From Streptomyces griseoviridis (lineage in GTDB: Bacteria > Actinomycetota > Actinomycetes > Streptomycetales > Streptomycetaceae), in the NCBI RefSeq assembly GCF_005222485.1, contig NZ_CP029078.1:2260001-2324000 (forward strand): DNA of 64,000 nucleotides, in the 5' to 3' direction. The notes beneath the pieces were generated by a model that saw only the letters and a list, made by a program, of their open reading frames with translations, was not told the origin of the DNA and made no database searches. How positions within the stretch are numbered: position 1 is the first letter of the stretch; every line of letters starts with the position of its first letter. The translations under genes and the position numbers were made by a program. Of the stretch, positions 52,215 through 63,987 are shown piece after piece.

Positions 52215-53483
52215 TCAACCCGTGGCACGAGTCGTGGTGGCGTCGGCGGGCGGTGCGTCCACTGGTACGTGCGCCGGGATCCCCGGTATCAGCGCGGCGA
52301 CGGACAGGACGAAGAAGACGGCCGCGAGCAGGGGCGGGGTGCGCGCTCCCCAGGCCGCGGCGGCGGCCCCGCCGAGCAGGGCGCCCAGCGGTGCCCCGGC
52401 GACGGCGACGGTCCTGAAGGCGGAGCCGACCCGGCCGAGCAGGTCGACGGGGGTGCGCCGCTGCATCAGCGTCGTGGTGTTGACGTTCCACACCATGCCC
52501 ATGAACCCGAAGACGGCCATCGCCGCGATCAGGGCGGCCAGCCGGGGTATCGCGCCCATGACGACGAGCGCCCCGGTCTGCACCGTCCCGGCCACGAGCA
52601 CCGCGCGGACGGGGCCGGTGCGGGCGACGAGCCATCGGTTGCCCACTCCCCCGGCGAGGGCGCCGACGGTGTAGGCCGTCGTGGCTGCCACATATCCGGC
52701 GCTGCCCGCGCCGAGCCGGTCGGTGACCAGCAGGACGAGGGTGGCGATGAGGGCGCCCATCCCGATGTTGCACAGGGCGCTCGCGGCGCACAGTCCGCGC
52801 AGGGCCCGGTCGCCGCGCAGGGCGCGCAGCCCTTCGGCGATCTCCCGGCGCAGGGTGCTGCCCGCGGCCCGTGGTGTCCGGTCGGGGGCGGTGGTGCGCA
52901 GCGAGGCGACCAGCGCGGCGGCGGCCAGGAACGTCACCGCGTCGACCCCGAAGGGCACGGCGGCGCCGGCCGCGAGAAGCAGCGGTACGAGCGGGGTGCC
53001 GAGGAGCCCGCCGGCGATCCGCTGACCGGTCATCAGGCGGGCGTTGGCGCTGCCGAGCCGCTCGGCGGGCACCAGCGCGGGCAGCAGGGCGGTGGCCGCG
53101 TTGTCGAAGAGGGTCTGGAGGGTGGTCAGCGCGAAGGCCAGGGCGATCAGCAGGCCGATGGAGGCGTGTCCCAGCGCGACGGCCACCGCGAAGGCGGCCA
53201 TGAGCAGGCCGCGTGCGGCGTCCACGGCGCCCATGGCACGGCGCTGGTCGACCCGGTCGGCGACGGCCCCGCCGAGCAGGCCGAAGACGATCCAGGGCAG
53301 ATAGCCGCAGGCGGTGACGGAGGCGATGAGCAGGGGGTCGTCGGTCAGCGCGGCGGCCGTCAGGGGCAGGGCGGCCGTGCGCAGCGCGTCACCGAAGCTG
53401 GAGAGCACGGCGGCGCTCCACAGTCGTCCGAAGCCGCCGCGCCACGCGGGCGCGCTCGCGCCGCTCTCCCCACCGCTCACCAT
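52215..53483 (-). CDS. MFS exporter (MFS_3/enterobactin-exporter-like)
   Basis: 422 residues with 12 spans. AVADRVDQRRAMGAVDAARGLLMA is the motif-A-type loop after span 2; ALVPAERLGSANARLM and TLMQRRTPVDLLGRVGSAF are typical of the MFS_3 group of drug/siderophore exporters. Substrate unknown. Its stop is 66 bp from the pgi start; same strand, possibly cotranscribed. Confidence 0.82.
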   Translation of the reverse strand: MVSGGESGASAPAWRGGFGRLWSAAVLSSFGDALRTAALPLTAAALTDDPLLIASVTACGYLPWIVFGLLGGAVADRVDQRRAMGAVDAARGLLMAAFAVAVALGHASIGLLIALAFALTTLQTLFDNAATALLPALVPAERLGSANARLMTGQRIAGGLLGTPLVPLLLAAGAAVPFGVDAVTFLAAAALVASLRTTAPDRTPRAAGSTLRREIAEGLRALRGDRALRGLCAASALCNIGMGALIATLVLLVTDRLGAGSAGYVAATTAYTVGALAGGVGNRWLVARTGPVRAVLVAGTVQTGALVVMGAIPRLAALIAAMAVFGFMGMVWNVNTTTLMQRRTPVDLLGRVGSAFRTVAVAGAPLGALLGGAAAAAWGARTPPLLAAVFFVLSVAALIPGIPAHVPVDAPPADATTTRATG

Positions 53484-53601
53484 GGTTCCCCCTCACGGTC
53501 GGCTCATGGACAAACCGTAGAGGGCACCACTGACAATCGGTCGCCGGCGGGCGGCGGTACGGGTCCGGCCGGGCACCGTGGGTGTCCGGCCGGTCCGATT
53601 C

Positions 53602-53937
53602 CTAGATCTCGCCGCGCAGTTTGGCGAGCGCCTCGGCGAGGATCGCCTCGCCGTCCGCGTCGCTGCGCCGCTCGCGGACGTACGCGAGGTGCGTCTTGTA
53701 GGGCTCGGTGCGCGGGGGGTCCGGCGGGTTCTCCGGGTCCTGTCCGGCCGGGAAGCCGCAGCGCGGGCAGTCCCAGGTGTCCGGCACCTGCGCGTCGCTG
53801 GCGAAGCTGGGCTGCGTCTCGTGCCCGTTGGAGCACCAGAAGGAGATGCGCAGACGCGGCGCGGACTCGCCGCGCTCGGCCTCGCCCATCGGCCCCGCCC
53901 CGACCCGGCTTCCTCGGATCGCGTTGCCACTTGCCAC
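53602..53937 (-). CDS. RbpA-family RNA polymerase-binding protein (paralogue)
   Basis: 111 residues, GTG start with GGGGAG. The N-terminus ASGNAIRGSRVGAG matches the RbpA tail region; a zinc-ribbon-like core has WCSNGH and WDCPRCGF, with PPRTEPYKTHLAYVRERRSDADGEAILAEALAKLRGE after it. In housekeeping RbpA the last part is the sigma-interacting domain PPRTHWDMLLERR; here the Trp-Asp-Met element is replaced. Probably an RbpA-like transcription factor of altered sigma preference rather than RbpA itself. Confidence 0.75.
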   Translation of the reverse strand: MASGNAIRGSRVGAGPMGEAERGESAPRLRISFWCSNGHETQPSFASDAQVPDTWDCPRCGFPAGQDPENPPDPPRTEPYKTHLAYVRERRSDADGEAILAEALAKLRGEI

Positions 53938-54149
53938 GGTCGTAACTCCCCTGCGTGATGGTGCCGCGAAGCGAGTCGGCGTTTCGCTCCGTTGCGAGCG
54001 CCTCAGTCTACGTAAGGCCCAACGCGCGTCCAGTGGTTGGAGTTACAGCCCTCACACACAGACGCAAGCCCCATGATAGGCCGCGCTCAGCTGCGCGTAC
54101 CGAACATGGGGCCTTAGGTGCGGAATGCGTGGGGGAATGGCTGCCCGGG

Positions 54150-54386
54150 TCAGGTGTTCGTCTTCATGATGATGGCGAGGACGATGATGCAGGCGAACCA
54201 GAGCAGGCCGATCACCACGGTGATGCGGTCGAGGTTGCGCTCGGCGACCGAGGAGCCGCCGACGGACGACTGCATGCCGCCGCCGAACATGTCGGAGAGG
54301 CCGCCGCCCTTCCCCTTGTGCATCAGCACCAGCAGCATCATCAGCAGGCTGAAGACGATCAGGGCGATCGAGAACCCCAGAACCAC
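54150..54386 (-). CDS. secG: Preprotein translocase subunit SecG
   Basis: 78 residues, GTG start. Two transmembrane segments (FSIALIVFSLLMMLLVLMHKGKGGGLSDMFGGG, ITVVIGLLWFACIIVLAIIM, both partly shown) and the KGKGGGLS-x2-FGG loop diagnostic of SecG. Auxiliary subunit of SecYEG. Codirectional with tpiA upstream; a strong hairpin separates them. Confidence 0.93.
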   Translation of the reverse strand: MVLGFSIALIVFSLLMMLLVLMHKGKGGGLSDMFGGGMQSSVGGSSVAERNLDRITVVIGLLWFACIIVLAIIMKTNT

Positions 54387-54418
54387 GGCTGGACCAACTT
54401 CCTCGGATACGGATGGAC

Positions 54419-54452
54419 TGCGGGGTCACAGCACCGGTGCTGTGACCCCGCA
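54419..54452 (-). terminator. Perfect hairpin between tpiA and secG
   Basis: 34-bp perfect palindrome (17-bp arms, centre ACCGGT), 43 bp after the tpiA stop. No T tract. Confidence 0.8.
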
Positions 54453-54494
54453 AGGGTACGACGGATCGCCGCTAGCGCATACTCACTGCTCGCG

Positions 54495-55271
54495 TCACTG
54501 GTCGCGGAAGCGCACGATCTTGACGAACTCGTCGGTGTCGAGCGAGGCGCCGCCGACGAGGGCGCCGTCGATGTCGGTCTGCGCCATGATCTCGGCGACG
54601 TTGCCCGACTTCACGGAGCCGCCGTACTGGATGCGGACCTTGTCGGCCAGCTCCTGGGTGTACAGCTCGGCGAGCTTGCCGCGGATGGCGGCGCAGACCT
54701 CCTGCGCGTCGTCGGCGCCGCAGACCTTGCCGGTGCCGATGGCCCAGACCGGCTCGTAGGCGATCACGACGGACTCGGCCTGCTCGGCGGGCAGGTCCTT
54801 GAGGCCGCCCTCGACCTGTCCGAGGGTGTGGGCGACGTGCTCGCCCGCCTCGCGGACCTGCAGTTCCTCGCCGACGCAGAGGATCGGGGTCAGGCCGTGC
54901 TTGAACGCGGCCTTCACCTTGGCGTTGACGATCTCGTCGGTCTCCTGGTGGTACTGGCGGCGCTCGGAGTGGCCGACGGCCACGTACGTGCACTTCAGCT
55001 TGGCCAGCATGGAGCCGGAGATCTCGCCGGTGTAGGCACCGGAGTCCTGCGCCGAGATGTCCTGGGCGCCGTACTTGATCCTGAGCTTGTCACCGTCGAC
55101 CAGCGTCTGCACGGAGCGCAGGTCGGTGAAGGGCGGCAGGACGGCGACCTCGACGGCCTCGTAGTCCTTGTCTGCCAGGGCGAAGGCGAGCTTCTGGACG
55201 TGGGCGATGGCCTCAAGGTGGTTGAGGTTCATCTTCCAGTTGCCCGCCATGATCGGCGTGCGGGTGCTCAT
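54495..55271 (-). CDS. tpiA: Triosephosphate isomerase
   Basis: 258 residues, TIM barrel. Active-site Lys in [12 protein letters not shown] (N-K near 12-14), His in [10 protein letters not shown], Glu in [15 protein letters not shown], and phosphate loop [12 protein letters not shown] and VGGASL. Follows pgk by 5 bp. Confidence 0.96.
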   Translation of the reverse strand: MSTRTPIMAGNWKMNLNHLEAIAHVQKLAFALADKDYEAVEVAVLPPFTDLRSVQTLVDGDKLRIKYGAQDISAQDSGAYTGEISGSMLAKLKCTYVAVGHSERRQYHQETDEIVNAKVKAAFKHGLTPILCVGEELQVREAGEHVAHTLGQVEGGLKDLPAEQAESVVIAYEPVWAIGTGKVCGADDAQEVCAAIRGKLAELYTQELADKVRIQYGGSVKSGNVAEIMAQTDIDGALVGGASLDTDEFVKIVRFRDQ

Positions 55272-55276
55272 CGAGG

Positions 55277-56488
55277 TCAGTCCTCCAGTGCGGCGAGGCC
55301 GGGGAGCGTCTTGCCCTCGAGGTATTCGAGGGAGGCGCCGCCACCGGTCGAGATGTGTCCGAACGCCGTCTCGTCGAAGTCCAGCTGGCGCACGGCGGCG
55401 GCGGAGTCGCCACCGCCGACGACCGTGAAGGCCGGCGAGTCGAGGAGGGCCTGGGCGAAGGCCCGGGTGCCCTCGGCGTAGTCGGGGTGTTCGAAGACGC
55501 CCATGGGGCCGTTCCAGAAGACGGTGGCCGCGTCGGCGAGCTTCGAGGCGTAGAGCTTGCGGGACTCAGGGCCGATGTCCAGGCCCATGCTGTCGGCGGG
55601 GATCGCGTCCGCGGCGACGGTGGTGGGGTTCGCCGGGGCCTTGCTGCTGAGGTCCGGGAACGCGGGCGCCACCAGCACGTCGACCGGCAGAACCAGTTCG
55701 ACGCCGGTCTTGGCGGCCCGTTCGATGTACTCGGTGACGGCCGGGAGCTGGTCCTCCTGAAGGAGGGAGACGCCGATCTCGTGGCCCTGGGCTTTGAGGA
55801 AGGTGTAGGCCATGCCGCCGCCGATCAGCAGCCGGTCGGCCTTGCCGAGCAGTTCGTCGATGACGGCGAGCTTGTCGGAGACCTTGGCGCCGCCGAGGGC
55901 GACGACGTAGGGCCGCTTGACGTCCTCGGTGAGCTTCTTGAGGACGCCGACCTCGGTGGCGATGAGGTAGCCGGCGTAGTGCGGGAGCCGGGCCGGGAGG
56001 TCGAAGACCGAGGCGTGCTTGCGGTGCACGGCGCCGAAGCCGTCGCCGACGTAGACGTCGGCGAGGGCGGCGAGCCGGTCCGCGAACTCGCCGCGCTCGA
56101 TGTCGTCCTTGGCGGTCTCGCCCGCGTTGAAGCGCAGGTTCTCGATGACGGCGACCTGGCCGGGCTCCAGGCCGTCCACCGCGCCGTGCGCGGCGGGGCC
56201 GACGGTGTCCTGGGCGAACGCGACGGGCGTGCCGAGGAGTTCACCGAGCCGCTCGGCGGCCTGGAGCAGGGAGAAGGCGGGGTCGGGAGCGCCCTTGGGG
56301 CGTCCGAGGTGCGAGGCGACGACCACCTTGGCGCCCGCGTCGGCGAGGGCCTTGACGGTCGGCAGGACGGCGCGGATCCGGCCGTCGTCGGTGATGAGGC
56401 CGTCCGCCATCGGGACGTTCAGGTCGGCGCGGACGAAGACCCGCTTGCCGTCGACGCCTTCGGCGAGGAGTTCGTCGATCGTCTTCAT
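55277..56488 (-). CDS. pgk: Phosphoglycerate kinase
   Basis: 403 residues. [14 protein letters not shown] (18-31), SHLGRPKG (about 59-66), phosphate/nucleotide elements [17 protein letters not shown] and the C-terminal [13 protein letters not shown] and [21 protein letters not shown]-generating step of glycolysis. Separated from gap by 126 bp with a hairpin. Confidence 0.96.
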   Translation of the reverse strand: MKTIDELLAEGVDGKRVFVRADLNVPMADGLITDDGRIRAVLPTVKALADAGAKVVVASHLGRPKGAPDPAFSLLQAAERLGELLGTPVAFAQDTVGPAAHGAVDGLEPGQVAVIENLRFNAGETAKDDIERGEFADRLAALADVYVGDGFGAVHRKHASVFDLPARLPHYAGYLIATEVGVLKKLTEDVKRPYVVALGGAKVSDKLAVIDELLGKADRLLIGGGMAYTFLKAQGHEIGVSLLQEDQLPAVTEYIERAAKTGVELVLPVDVLVAPAFPDLSSKAPANPTTVAADAIPADSMGLDIGPESRKLYASKLADAATVFWNGPMGVFEHPDYAEGTRAFAQALLDSPAFTVVGGGDSAAAVRQLDFDETAFGHISTGGGASLEYLEGKTLPGLAALED

Positions 56489-56544
56489 GGAATGGGACTC
56501 CTGGGGAGAAGCTCGTGATCGTACGAGGGCTGTACACGCGCGTG

Positions 56545-56581
56545 AGGGCTCGGACGGCGCGGCGTGCGCTGCCCGAGCCCT
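56545..56581 (-). terminator. Hairpin between gap and pgk
   Basis: AGGGCTCGG and CCGAGCCCT (9-bp arms) with a 19-nt loop, 34 bp after the gap stop. May attenuate read-through, lowering pgk-tpiA expression relative to gap. Confidence 0.55.
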
Positions 56582-56614
56582 GCACTCACATCGAGGTGCC
56601 GTCCGGTGTGGCGA

Positions 56615-57652
<1,038 letters not shown>

Positions 57653-57845
57653 TCATGCCGGCGAGCTGTATGGGATGTCCCCGACCAACCCCGACCCTAC
57701 CTCCCTGTGGCCGCGGCGGTGACATCGAGACGGCCCTTACGCGGCAGGGCGGCCCATACCCGCCGGTAAGGGTACGGACCGCCCTGGTCCGCGGGCTTGT
57801 TCGCCCGATCCGGCTACGGACAGTCAGCGGTTGACGACCGTCGCG

Positions 57846-60797
57846 TCAGCCGCGCAGTGCCGCCAGCGCCTTCCGGACGAGGGCGGTGCGGTCGGCCGCC
57901 GAGGTGAGGTGTTCCAGGCCGAAGCCCAGCAGCACGGTGCGGTCGGTGGTGACGGCGCCGTACGTCGTGAACAGGGCTCCGGTGCGGGCCCAGTCCTTGA
58001 GGACGGCGGGGCTGCCAGGCGGCGGTCCTGACGCGTTCCAGGCGCCGAGGGACGTCTCGAAGCCCTCGTTCTGGCCCGCCGTGCCGCCGACGACGAGCGC
58101 GGTGTCGTCGGCGAGGACGCCGTGGCCGCCGCTGCCGGGGTCGGTGACGTAACTGATCGACACCTCGACCAAGCCGCCCGCGTAGCCGCTGAGGTCGTAG
58201 CCGACCTGCTGCCAGCCGGCCGAGGCGCCGGTGAGGCTGTGCCAGGAGCCGCTGGTGCCGGTGGTCGCGCAGCCGCTCGCGCCGATGGTCAGGTAGTGGG
58301 TGAGCCACGGGTGCTCGTTGACGAGGAAGCCCGCCTCGCACTCGGCGGGGGCGGCGGAGGTGGTGGCGCCGCCGGTCTCGGGGAGGGTGGTCCAGTCGGC
58401 GCCGGTGGTGTGGGCCTCCACGACGACGTGGTCGTAGCCGGGCTCGGTGTCCCACAGCAGCCGGGCGCGCAGCGTGGGGGTGTCGGCGGCGGTGACGCCG
58501 GTGAGGTCGACGGTGCGGGTGAGCCTCTTGTAGCCGTCGTCGGTGTGGACGGCGGCCGCCATCCAGGAGCCGGCGTACGGGCCGTAGGGGTTGCCGGTGC
58601 CGGCGAACCGGCCCGCGCCCGCGGCGGCGAACTGCGGGTGGGTGGCGGGGGGCAGTTCGTCGGAGGTGACGCCGTAGGTGCCCGCGCGGTCGAGCGGGTT
58701 GCCGGGGGCGGCGCCGAGCGGCCCGCCGGTGCCGTCGAGGGCGCCCGAGCCGGTGAAGCCCGCCGCGCCGGGGGTGGAGGTGCGCGAGTAGGCGCCCAGG
58801 TAGTACTGGCTGAAGTCGTTGGAGAGGGTGCCGTCCCCGAGGTCGACGCTGCCGCCCGCCGACTCGCCCGCCTCGATCAGTTTGCCGCCCTCGTTGAGGA
58901 AGGCGCGCAGCTGGAGCTGGGTGGCGATCTTGGGGGTGGCGGCGCCCGTGTAGTGGACGACGGTGTCGAAGTGGCCGAGCACGCCGAGCGCGTCGGGTGC
59001 GCCCTGGGCGGCGACGTCCCAGACGACGGCCCGGTGCCCGGCGGCCTTCAGCGCGTCGACGTAGGTCTGCGCCTGGGTCGCGGTCGCGCCCTCCTCGGCG
59101 ACGACGAGGGTGTCGGCCGCGGCCCGGCGGGCGACGGTGTAGGTGAAGGGTGTGGAGGCGACCTTCTTGCCGCTCCTGGTCTCGCCGGTGAACCAGACCT
59201 CGACGGTGTCGCCCGGTACGCCGTCCTTGACGCGGGCCCGGTACTCGTCGAAGTAGAGGTTGTCCTCGCCGCCGTAGGTCTCGCCGCCCTTCCAGGGCCT
59301 GAGCGCCATGTCGAGGGTGCGGCCGCCGTTGACGCGGTACTTCAGCTCCTTGTCCCGCAGTGTCTTGCGGGCGACGACGGAGACCTCCTGGTCGGCGCCG
59401 CGCGCGTAGGACGTGGTGAACGGCGCGGGGGTGAGGTCGGCGGCGGTCAGGCCGAGCGCGGACGACGGTGTGTCGGGGTGTGCGGCGGTCTCGGCGACCG
59501 AGAGCGCGAACGGCACGTTCTTGGCGAACTCCTGCTGGATGAGGCGTTCGTCGTCGGGGAAGGTGAAGACGGACCGGCAGTCGGACGCCTTCCACTGGTC
59601 GTCGGGGTCGAGGTTCGAGGCGGTCTGGCAGGTCGACATCTCGGGGGTGAACATCGACATGCCGTTGACGTTGGAGGCGTGTCCGTCGGCTTCGCCGTTG
59701 GTGGTGTACAGCTCCGAGGAGAGCTGCGGGAGGTAGCCGGGGATCGCGGAGTCGCCGGGGGTGCCGGCCAGCGCCCGGTAGACGACGTCGTCGGGGGTGG
59801 GGGTGGCGACCTGCCAGCCGACGCCGTAGAGGAGGAGCTGCGCGGCGGAGTGGTAGTTGATGCCGTAGGTGAAGCCGACGCGCTTCTCGAAGGCGTCGAT
59901 CGCCTTCGTCTCGGGCTCGGACCCCGGGCTCGCGCCGCGGTAGGTCTCGCTGGTGGGGTTGGGGGACGAACCCTCGTCGTCGTAGCCCCACTTGTAGGAG
60001 AAGTTGCGGTTGAGGTCGACGCCGTCGCCGGTGGAGATGACGCCGTCGCCGTTGACGTCGCGCAGGTTCTTGCGCCACATGCGGGTGGCGGAGCCGCGGA
60101 AGGTGTAGTCGTAGCCGTCGGGGTTGGCCGAGAGCACGAACCAGAGTTCGGTGGAGTCGACGATCTTCTTGATCCGGCGGTCGGTGCGGTAGTTGTCCAG
60201 GTAGTGGTGCATCATCCGCCGGGTCATCTCGGGGGTGATCCACTCACGGGCGTGCTGGTTGGACATGTACAGGACCGACGGCTTCGCGCCGTCCTTCGTG
60301 GTCCTGGCGCCCTTGGTCAGTTTGAGCGCGAGGATGTCCTGTCCGCCGACCGTCCTGCCGATGGAGACGACCTTGGTGAGGCCGGGGTTCTGCTCTCCGG
60401 TGCGGACGATCTCCTCCCGGAGGCCGCCGGCTCCGCTGTAGGGGCGGAACACGCCCTCGGCGGCGGCCCCGACCCGCTTCTCGGCCCCGGCGGAGAGGGT
60501 GTGCTCGGTGAGGTCGACGCCCTGTTCCTCCAGCTTCCTCGCCTGGTGGCCGGTGAGGTAGACCTCGACGGCGCCGGTGCCCCGCGCGGGGACCTGTTCG
60601 CCGAGTTCGTGGGCGTCCTGTCCGGCGGCCAGCAGCAGGGGCACCTGCTGCCGGGTGACGTCGGCGCGGAAGACCTTGACCTCGTCCGGGTCCGGTGCGG
60701 CCGGGGCCGCCTGCCGGGCCTGGGCGACGGGCGCGAGGCTCGCGCCGGCGACGAGCAGCGCGCCGACAGCGAGGATCGATCTCGCTCTGCGTCTCAT
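57846..60797 (-). CDS. Large secreted zinc carboxypeptidase (M14 family)
   Basis: 983 residues from ATG 60797 (MRRRARSIL) with GGGGGG upstream. Order: signal peptide (1-28), propeptide-like region (to about 115), M14 domain (about 118-440) with zinc ligands His182-x2-Glu185 and His316 (NYHSAAQLL), substrate Asn263-Arg264 (DLNRNF) and catalytic Glu in LSVAETAAHPD, then a long C-terminal region (450-983) with PPC/MAM-like and immune-inhibitor-like segments (FAGTGNPYGPYAGSW, TEPGYDHVVVEAHT). Extracellular degradative peptidase. Size is about twice the usual M14 length. Confidence 0.88.
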   Translation of the reverse strand: MRRRARSILAVGALLVAGASLAPVAQARQAAPAAPDPDEVKVFRADVTRQQVPLLLAAGQDAHELGEQVPARGTGAVEVYLTGHQARKLEEQGVDLTEHTLSAGAEKRVGAAAEGVFRPYSGAGGLREEIVRTGEQNPGLTKVVSIGRTVGGQDILALKLTKGARTTKDGAKPSVLYMSNQHAREWITPEMTRRMMHHYLDNYRTDRRIKKIVDSTELWFVLSANPDGYDYTFRGSATRMWRKNLRDVNGDGVISTGDGVDLNRNFSYKWGYDDEGSSPNPTSETYRGASPGSEPETKAIDAFEKRVGFTYGINYHSAAQLLLYGVGWQVATPTPDDVVYRALAGTPGDSAIPGYLPQLSSELYTTNGEADGHASNVNGMSMFTPEMSTCQTASNLDPDDQWKASDCRSVFTFPDDERLIQQEFAKNVPFALSVAETAAHPDTPSSALGLTAADLTPAPFTTSYARGADQEVSVVARKTLRDKELKYRVNGGRTLDMALRPWKGGETYGGEDNLYFDEYRARVKDGVPGDTVEVWFTGETRSGKKVASTPFTYTVARRAAADTLVVAEEGATATQAQTYVDALKAAGHRAVVWDVAAQGAPDALGVLGHFDTVVHYTGAATPKIATQLQLRAFLNEGGKLIEAGESAGGSVDLGDGTLSNDFSQYYLGAYSRTSTPGAAGFTGSGALDGTGGPLGAAPGNPLDRAGTYGVTSDELPPATHPQFAAAGAGRFAGTGNPYGPYAGSWMAAAVHTDDGYKRLTRTVDLTGVTAADTPTLRARLLWDTEPGYDHVVVEAHTTGADWTTLPETGGATTSAAPAECEAGFLVNEHPWLTHYLTIGASGCATTGTSGSWHSLTGASAGWQQVGYDLSGYAGGLVEVSISYVTDPGSGGHGVLADDTALVVGGTAGQNEGFETSLGAWNASGPPPGSPAVLKDWARTGALFTTYGAVTTDRTVLLGFGLEHLTSAADRTALVRKALAALRG

Positions 60798-60941
60798 GAA
60801 CCCCCCTTGTGATGGTCCGCCACCGCGGCGAACGGTTGCCAGGCTCATGTCACTCCATGATCGAGTCAAGAGCACCTCAAGGAAAGCCAAACGCCGGTAC
60901 CGGTCACCCAACTGGGCGTCGGCACCGGCGTGTTGTCATCG

Positions 60942-61931
60942 TCAGCCGGCCAGGTTGTCGGCCATCTCCTCGGTGATGCTGGACTCCGTGCCCGGGATGC
61001 CGAGATCCGAGGCGCGCTTGTCGGCCATCGCCAGCAGCCGCCTGATCCGGCCGGCCACCGCGTCCTTGGTCAGCGGCGGGTCGGCGAGCGCGCCCAGCTC
61101 CTCCAGCGAGGCCTGCTTGTGGTCCATCCGCAGCCGGCCCGCCGCGGCGAGGTGCTCGGGGACCTCCTCGCCGAGGATCTCCAGCGCGCGCTGCACCCGG
61201 GCGCCCGCGGCGACCGCGGCACGGGCGGAGCGGCGCAGATTGGCGTCGTCGAAGTTGGCCAGCCGGTTCGCCGTGGCCCGCACCTCGCGCCGCATCCGGC
61301 GCTCCTCCCAGGCCAGCACCGACTCGTGCGCGCCGAGCCGGGTCAGCAGGGCGCCGATGGCGTCGCCGTCGCGCACCACCACCCGGTCCACACCGCGCAC
61401 CTCGCGGGCCTTCGCGGCGATCGACAGCCGGCGGGCGGCGCCGACCAGGGCGAGCGCGGCCTCGGGACCCGGGCAGGTCACCTCGAGGGAGGAGGAGCGG
61501 CCCGGCTCGGTGAGCGAGCCGTGCGCGAGGAAGGCGCCCCGCCAGGCCGCCTCCGCGTCACAGGTGGCCCCGGAGACCACCTGCGGGGGCAGGCCCCTGA
61601 TCGGACGGCCGCGGCCGTCCACCAGGCCGGTCTGCCGGGCCAGCTGGTCACCGCCCGCCACCACACGCACCACGTAGCGCGAGCCGCGCCGCAGCCCGCC
61701 CGGGGCCATCACGATCAGCTCCGAGCTGTGGCCGAAGATCTCCAGGATGTCCCGCTTGAGGCGCCGGGCCGCCATCGCGGTGTCCAGCTCCGCCTCGATC
61801 ACGATGCGCCCGCTCACCAGATGGAGGCCGCCGGCGAACCGCAGAATGGCGGAGACCTCCGCCTTTCTACAGCAGGTCCGGGTGACGGGGAGCCGGGAGA
61901 TCTCGTCCTTCACCGCTGCCGTCATCGCCAT
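60942..61931 (-). CDS. whiA: Sporulation transcription factor WhiA
   Basis: 329 residues. Contains the WhiA N-terminal LAGLIDADG-like domain ([22 protein letters not shown], about 28-50; LRGSFLAHGS-type block here [15 protein letters not shown]) and the C-terminal HTH ([31 protein letters not shown] in outline). WhiA is required with WhiB for septation in aerial hyphae. Starts inside yvcK (10-bp overlap). Confidence 0.94.
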   Translation of the reverse strand: MAMTAAVKDEISRLPVTRTCCRKAEVSAILRFAGGLHLVSGRIVIEAELDTAMAARRLKRDILEIFGHSSELIVMAPGGLRRGSRYVVRVVAGGDQLARQTGLVDGRGRPIRGLPPQVVSGATCDAEAAWRGAFLAHGSLTEPGRSSSLEVTCPGPEAALALVGAARRLSIAAKAREVRGVDRVVVRDGDAIGALLTRLGAHESVLAWEERRMRREVRATANRLANFDDANLRRSARAAVAAGARVQRALEILGEEVPEHLAAAGRLRMDHKQASLEELGALADPPLTKDAVAGRIRRLLAMADKRASDLGIPGTESSITEEMADNLAG

Positions 61932-62989
61932 GGGCCGATCCTTCCATGCATCCGAAAAATACGGTCGTACGCGGCGGCCAACAGCTCCGGGTCGTGCCGG
62001 GGGGTTCCGTCCCTTCGGGCGACCGGGGCCAGCTCGACCGCGGCTCCGAGCCGCTTGGCGGCCTCGGTGAGCACATCACGGTCGGGCACGGCGGCCTCGT
62101 CGGCCAGCACCACGTCCAGGGCGAGTTTAGGGGCGTGTCGTCCCAAAACCTCCAAATGACGTTGCGGTGAGAAGCCCTCGGTTTCTCCGGGTTGCGGAAC
62201 GAGGTTCAGGGAGAGCACCCGGCGGGCCTTCGTCTGGGTGAGCGCGTCGAGCAGTTCGGGGACCAGCAGATGCGGGATGACCGACGAGAACCAGGAGCCG
62301 GGGCCGAGCACCACCCAGTCGGCGTCGAGCACCGCGTCGACGGCCTCGGGCACGGCGGGCGGGTCGTGCGGCACCAGGTGCACGGACTGCACCTCACCGG
62401 GGGTGAGCGCCACCGTCGCCTGCCCGCGGACCGTGTCGACCTCGTCGGGGCGCTCCGGGTCGTGCCCCCTGACCAGGGCCTGAAGCTCCAGCGGGACGGC
62501 GGACATGGGCAGCACCCGCCCGTGCGCGCCGAGCAGCTTGCCGACCAGGTCGAGGGCCTGGACGTGGTCGCCGAGCTGTTCCCACAGCGCGACGATCAGG
62601 ACGTTGCCCACGGCGTGGTCGTGCAGGTCGCCCTGGGACTGGAAGCGGTGCTGGATGACCCGGGCCCAGGTCTGGCCCCAGTCGTCGTCGCCGCACAGCG
62701 CGGCCAGGGCCTTGCGCAGGTCCCCGGGGGGCAGCACGCCCAGTTCGTCCCGCAGCCGGCCGCTGGAGCCGCCGTCGTCGGCCACGGTGACGACGGCGGT
62801 GAGGTCACCGGTGATCCGGCGCAGCGCGGCGAGCGAGGCGGACAGGCCCATGCCGCCGCCCAGCGCGACGACCTTGGGCTGGGCGCCGCGGCGGCGCGGG
62901 CGGGCGCCGCGGGGCTCGACGGGCCGGTCGGCGCGCCCGTCGGGCACGGCCCTGCGCAGCCGGCTCAGCCGCGAGGAACGTCCCGTCAT
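61922..62989 (-). CDS. yvcK: YvcK/CofD-like gluconeogenesis factor
   Basis: 355 residues of the CofD/UPF0052 family. [14 protein letters not shown] (Rossmann-like loop, about 43-56), [51 protein letters not shown], in outline. UDP-sugar-binding protein linked to cell-wall precursor balance. Central gene of the conserved rapZ-yvcK-whiA cluster. Overlaps rapZ by 4 nt. Confidence 0.93.
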   Translation of the reverse strand: MTGRSSRLSRLRRAVPDGRADRPVEPRGARPRRRGAQPKVVALGGGMGLSASLAALRRITGDLTAVVTVADDGGSSGRLRDELGVLPPGDLRKALAALCGDDDWGQTWARVIQHRFQSQGDLHDHAVGNVLIVALWEQLGDHVQALDLVGKLLGAHGRVLPMSAVPLELQALVRGHDPERPDEVDTVRGQATVALTPGEVQSVHLVPHDPPAVPEAVDAVLDADWVVLGPGSWFSSVIPHLLVPELLDALTQTKARRVLSLNLVPQPGETEGFSPQRHLEVLGRHAPKLALDVVLADEAAVPDRDVLTEAAKRLGAAVELAPVARRDGTPRHDPELLAAAYDRIFRMHGRIGPWR

Positions 62990-63987
62990 TCCCGTCCCAT
63001 GTCCCGGTGCACGACCACCGTCTCCACGCCCTCGGCGGCGAGCCGGGCGGCGAGCTTCTCCGACATGGCGACCGAGCGGTGCTTGCCGCCGGTGCAGCCG
63101 ATCGCGATCGTCACGTACCGCTTGCCCTCGCGGCGGTAGCCGGCCGCGACGAGCCGCAGCAGCTCGGCGTAGCGGTCCAGGAACTCCTTGGCGCCGGGCT
63201 GGTTGAAGACGTACGCGGCGACCTCCTCGTTGACGCCGGTGAACGCGCTCAGCTCGGGGACCCAGTGCGGGTTCGGCAGGAACCGCATGTCGGCGACGAG
63301 GTCGGCGTCGACCGGCAGGCCGTACTTGAAGCCGAAGGACATCACCGTGGCCCGCAGCTCGGGCTCCTCCTCGCCCGCGAACTGGGCGTCCATCTTGGCG
63401 CGCAGCTCATGGACGTTCAGGCTGGAGGTGTCGATGACCAGGTCGGCGTCGCCGCGCAGCTCGCGCAGCAGCTCGCGTTCGGCGTCGATGCCGTCGACGA
63501 TGCGGCCGTCGCCCTGGAGGGGGTGCGGGCGGCGCACCGACTCGAAGCGGCGCACCAGGGCGTCGTCGGAGGACTCCAGGAAGACGATCCGCCGGGTGAC
63601 GCCCCGGGTGTCGAGGTCGGCGAGGGACTCGCGGAGGTTGTCGAAGAAGCGCCGGCCGCGGACGTCGACGACGACCGCGATCCGCGCCACGTTGCCCTGG
63701 GAGCGGGCACCCAGCTCCACCATGGTGGGGATCAGCGCGGGCGGCAGGTTGTCGACGACGAACCAGCCGAGGTCCTCCAGGCACTTGGCGGCCGTGGACC
63801 GGCCCGCTCCGGACATGCCGGAGATGATCACCAGCTCGGGGATGGCCTCGGGGGCCCCGGCTGTCTCGCTGCCCGTACTCACCTGTGCTCCGTCTTCCTG
63901 GCGGGGTCCGCTGTCCGCGTGGTCCCCGCCGCTCTCCTGGTGCGTGCTGTCCCGACCGGCTGTGAGCCGCTCGTCGTGCTCGTTCAT
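62986..63987 (-). CDS. rapZ: RNase adapter / nucleotide-binding protein RapZ
   Basis: 333 residues. Walker [10 protein letters not shown] (57-65), Walker B-like [12 protein letters not shown], and C-terminal [16 protein letters not shown]. The first ~50 residues are an acidic, Gly/Asp/Gln-rich, presumably disordered extension beyond the usual start. In enterobacteria RapZ controls GlmZ; the actinobacterial function is less clear. First gene of this cluster inside the window; 13 bp remain to the right edge. Confidence 0.92.
   Translation of the reverse strand: MNEHDERLTAGRDSTHQESGGDHADSGPRQEDGAQVSTGSETAGAPEAIPELVIISGMSGAGRSTAAKCLEDLGWFVVDNLPPALIPTMVELGARSQGNVARIAVVVDVRGRRFFDNLRESLADLDTRGVTRRIVFLESSDDALVRRFESVRRPHPLQGDGRIVDGIDAERELLRELRGDADLVIDTSSLNVHELRAKMDAQFAGEEEPELRATVMSFGFKYGLPVDADLVADMRFLPNPHWVPELSAFTGVNEEVAAYVFNQPGAKEFLDRYAELLRLVAAGYRREGKRYVTIAIGCTGGKHRSVAMSEKLAARLAAEGVETVVVHRDMGRE

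Noticed and set aside
57814..60243. Long antisense or shifted frame overlapping the M14 gene
   Set aside because: Arg/Pro/Gly-rich, lacking a signal or motif, and displaced by one base from the well-supported carboxypeptidase frame.
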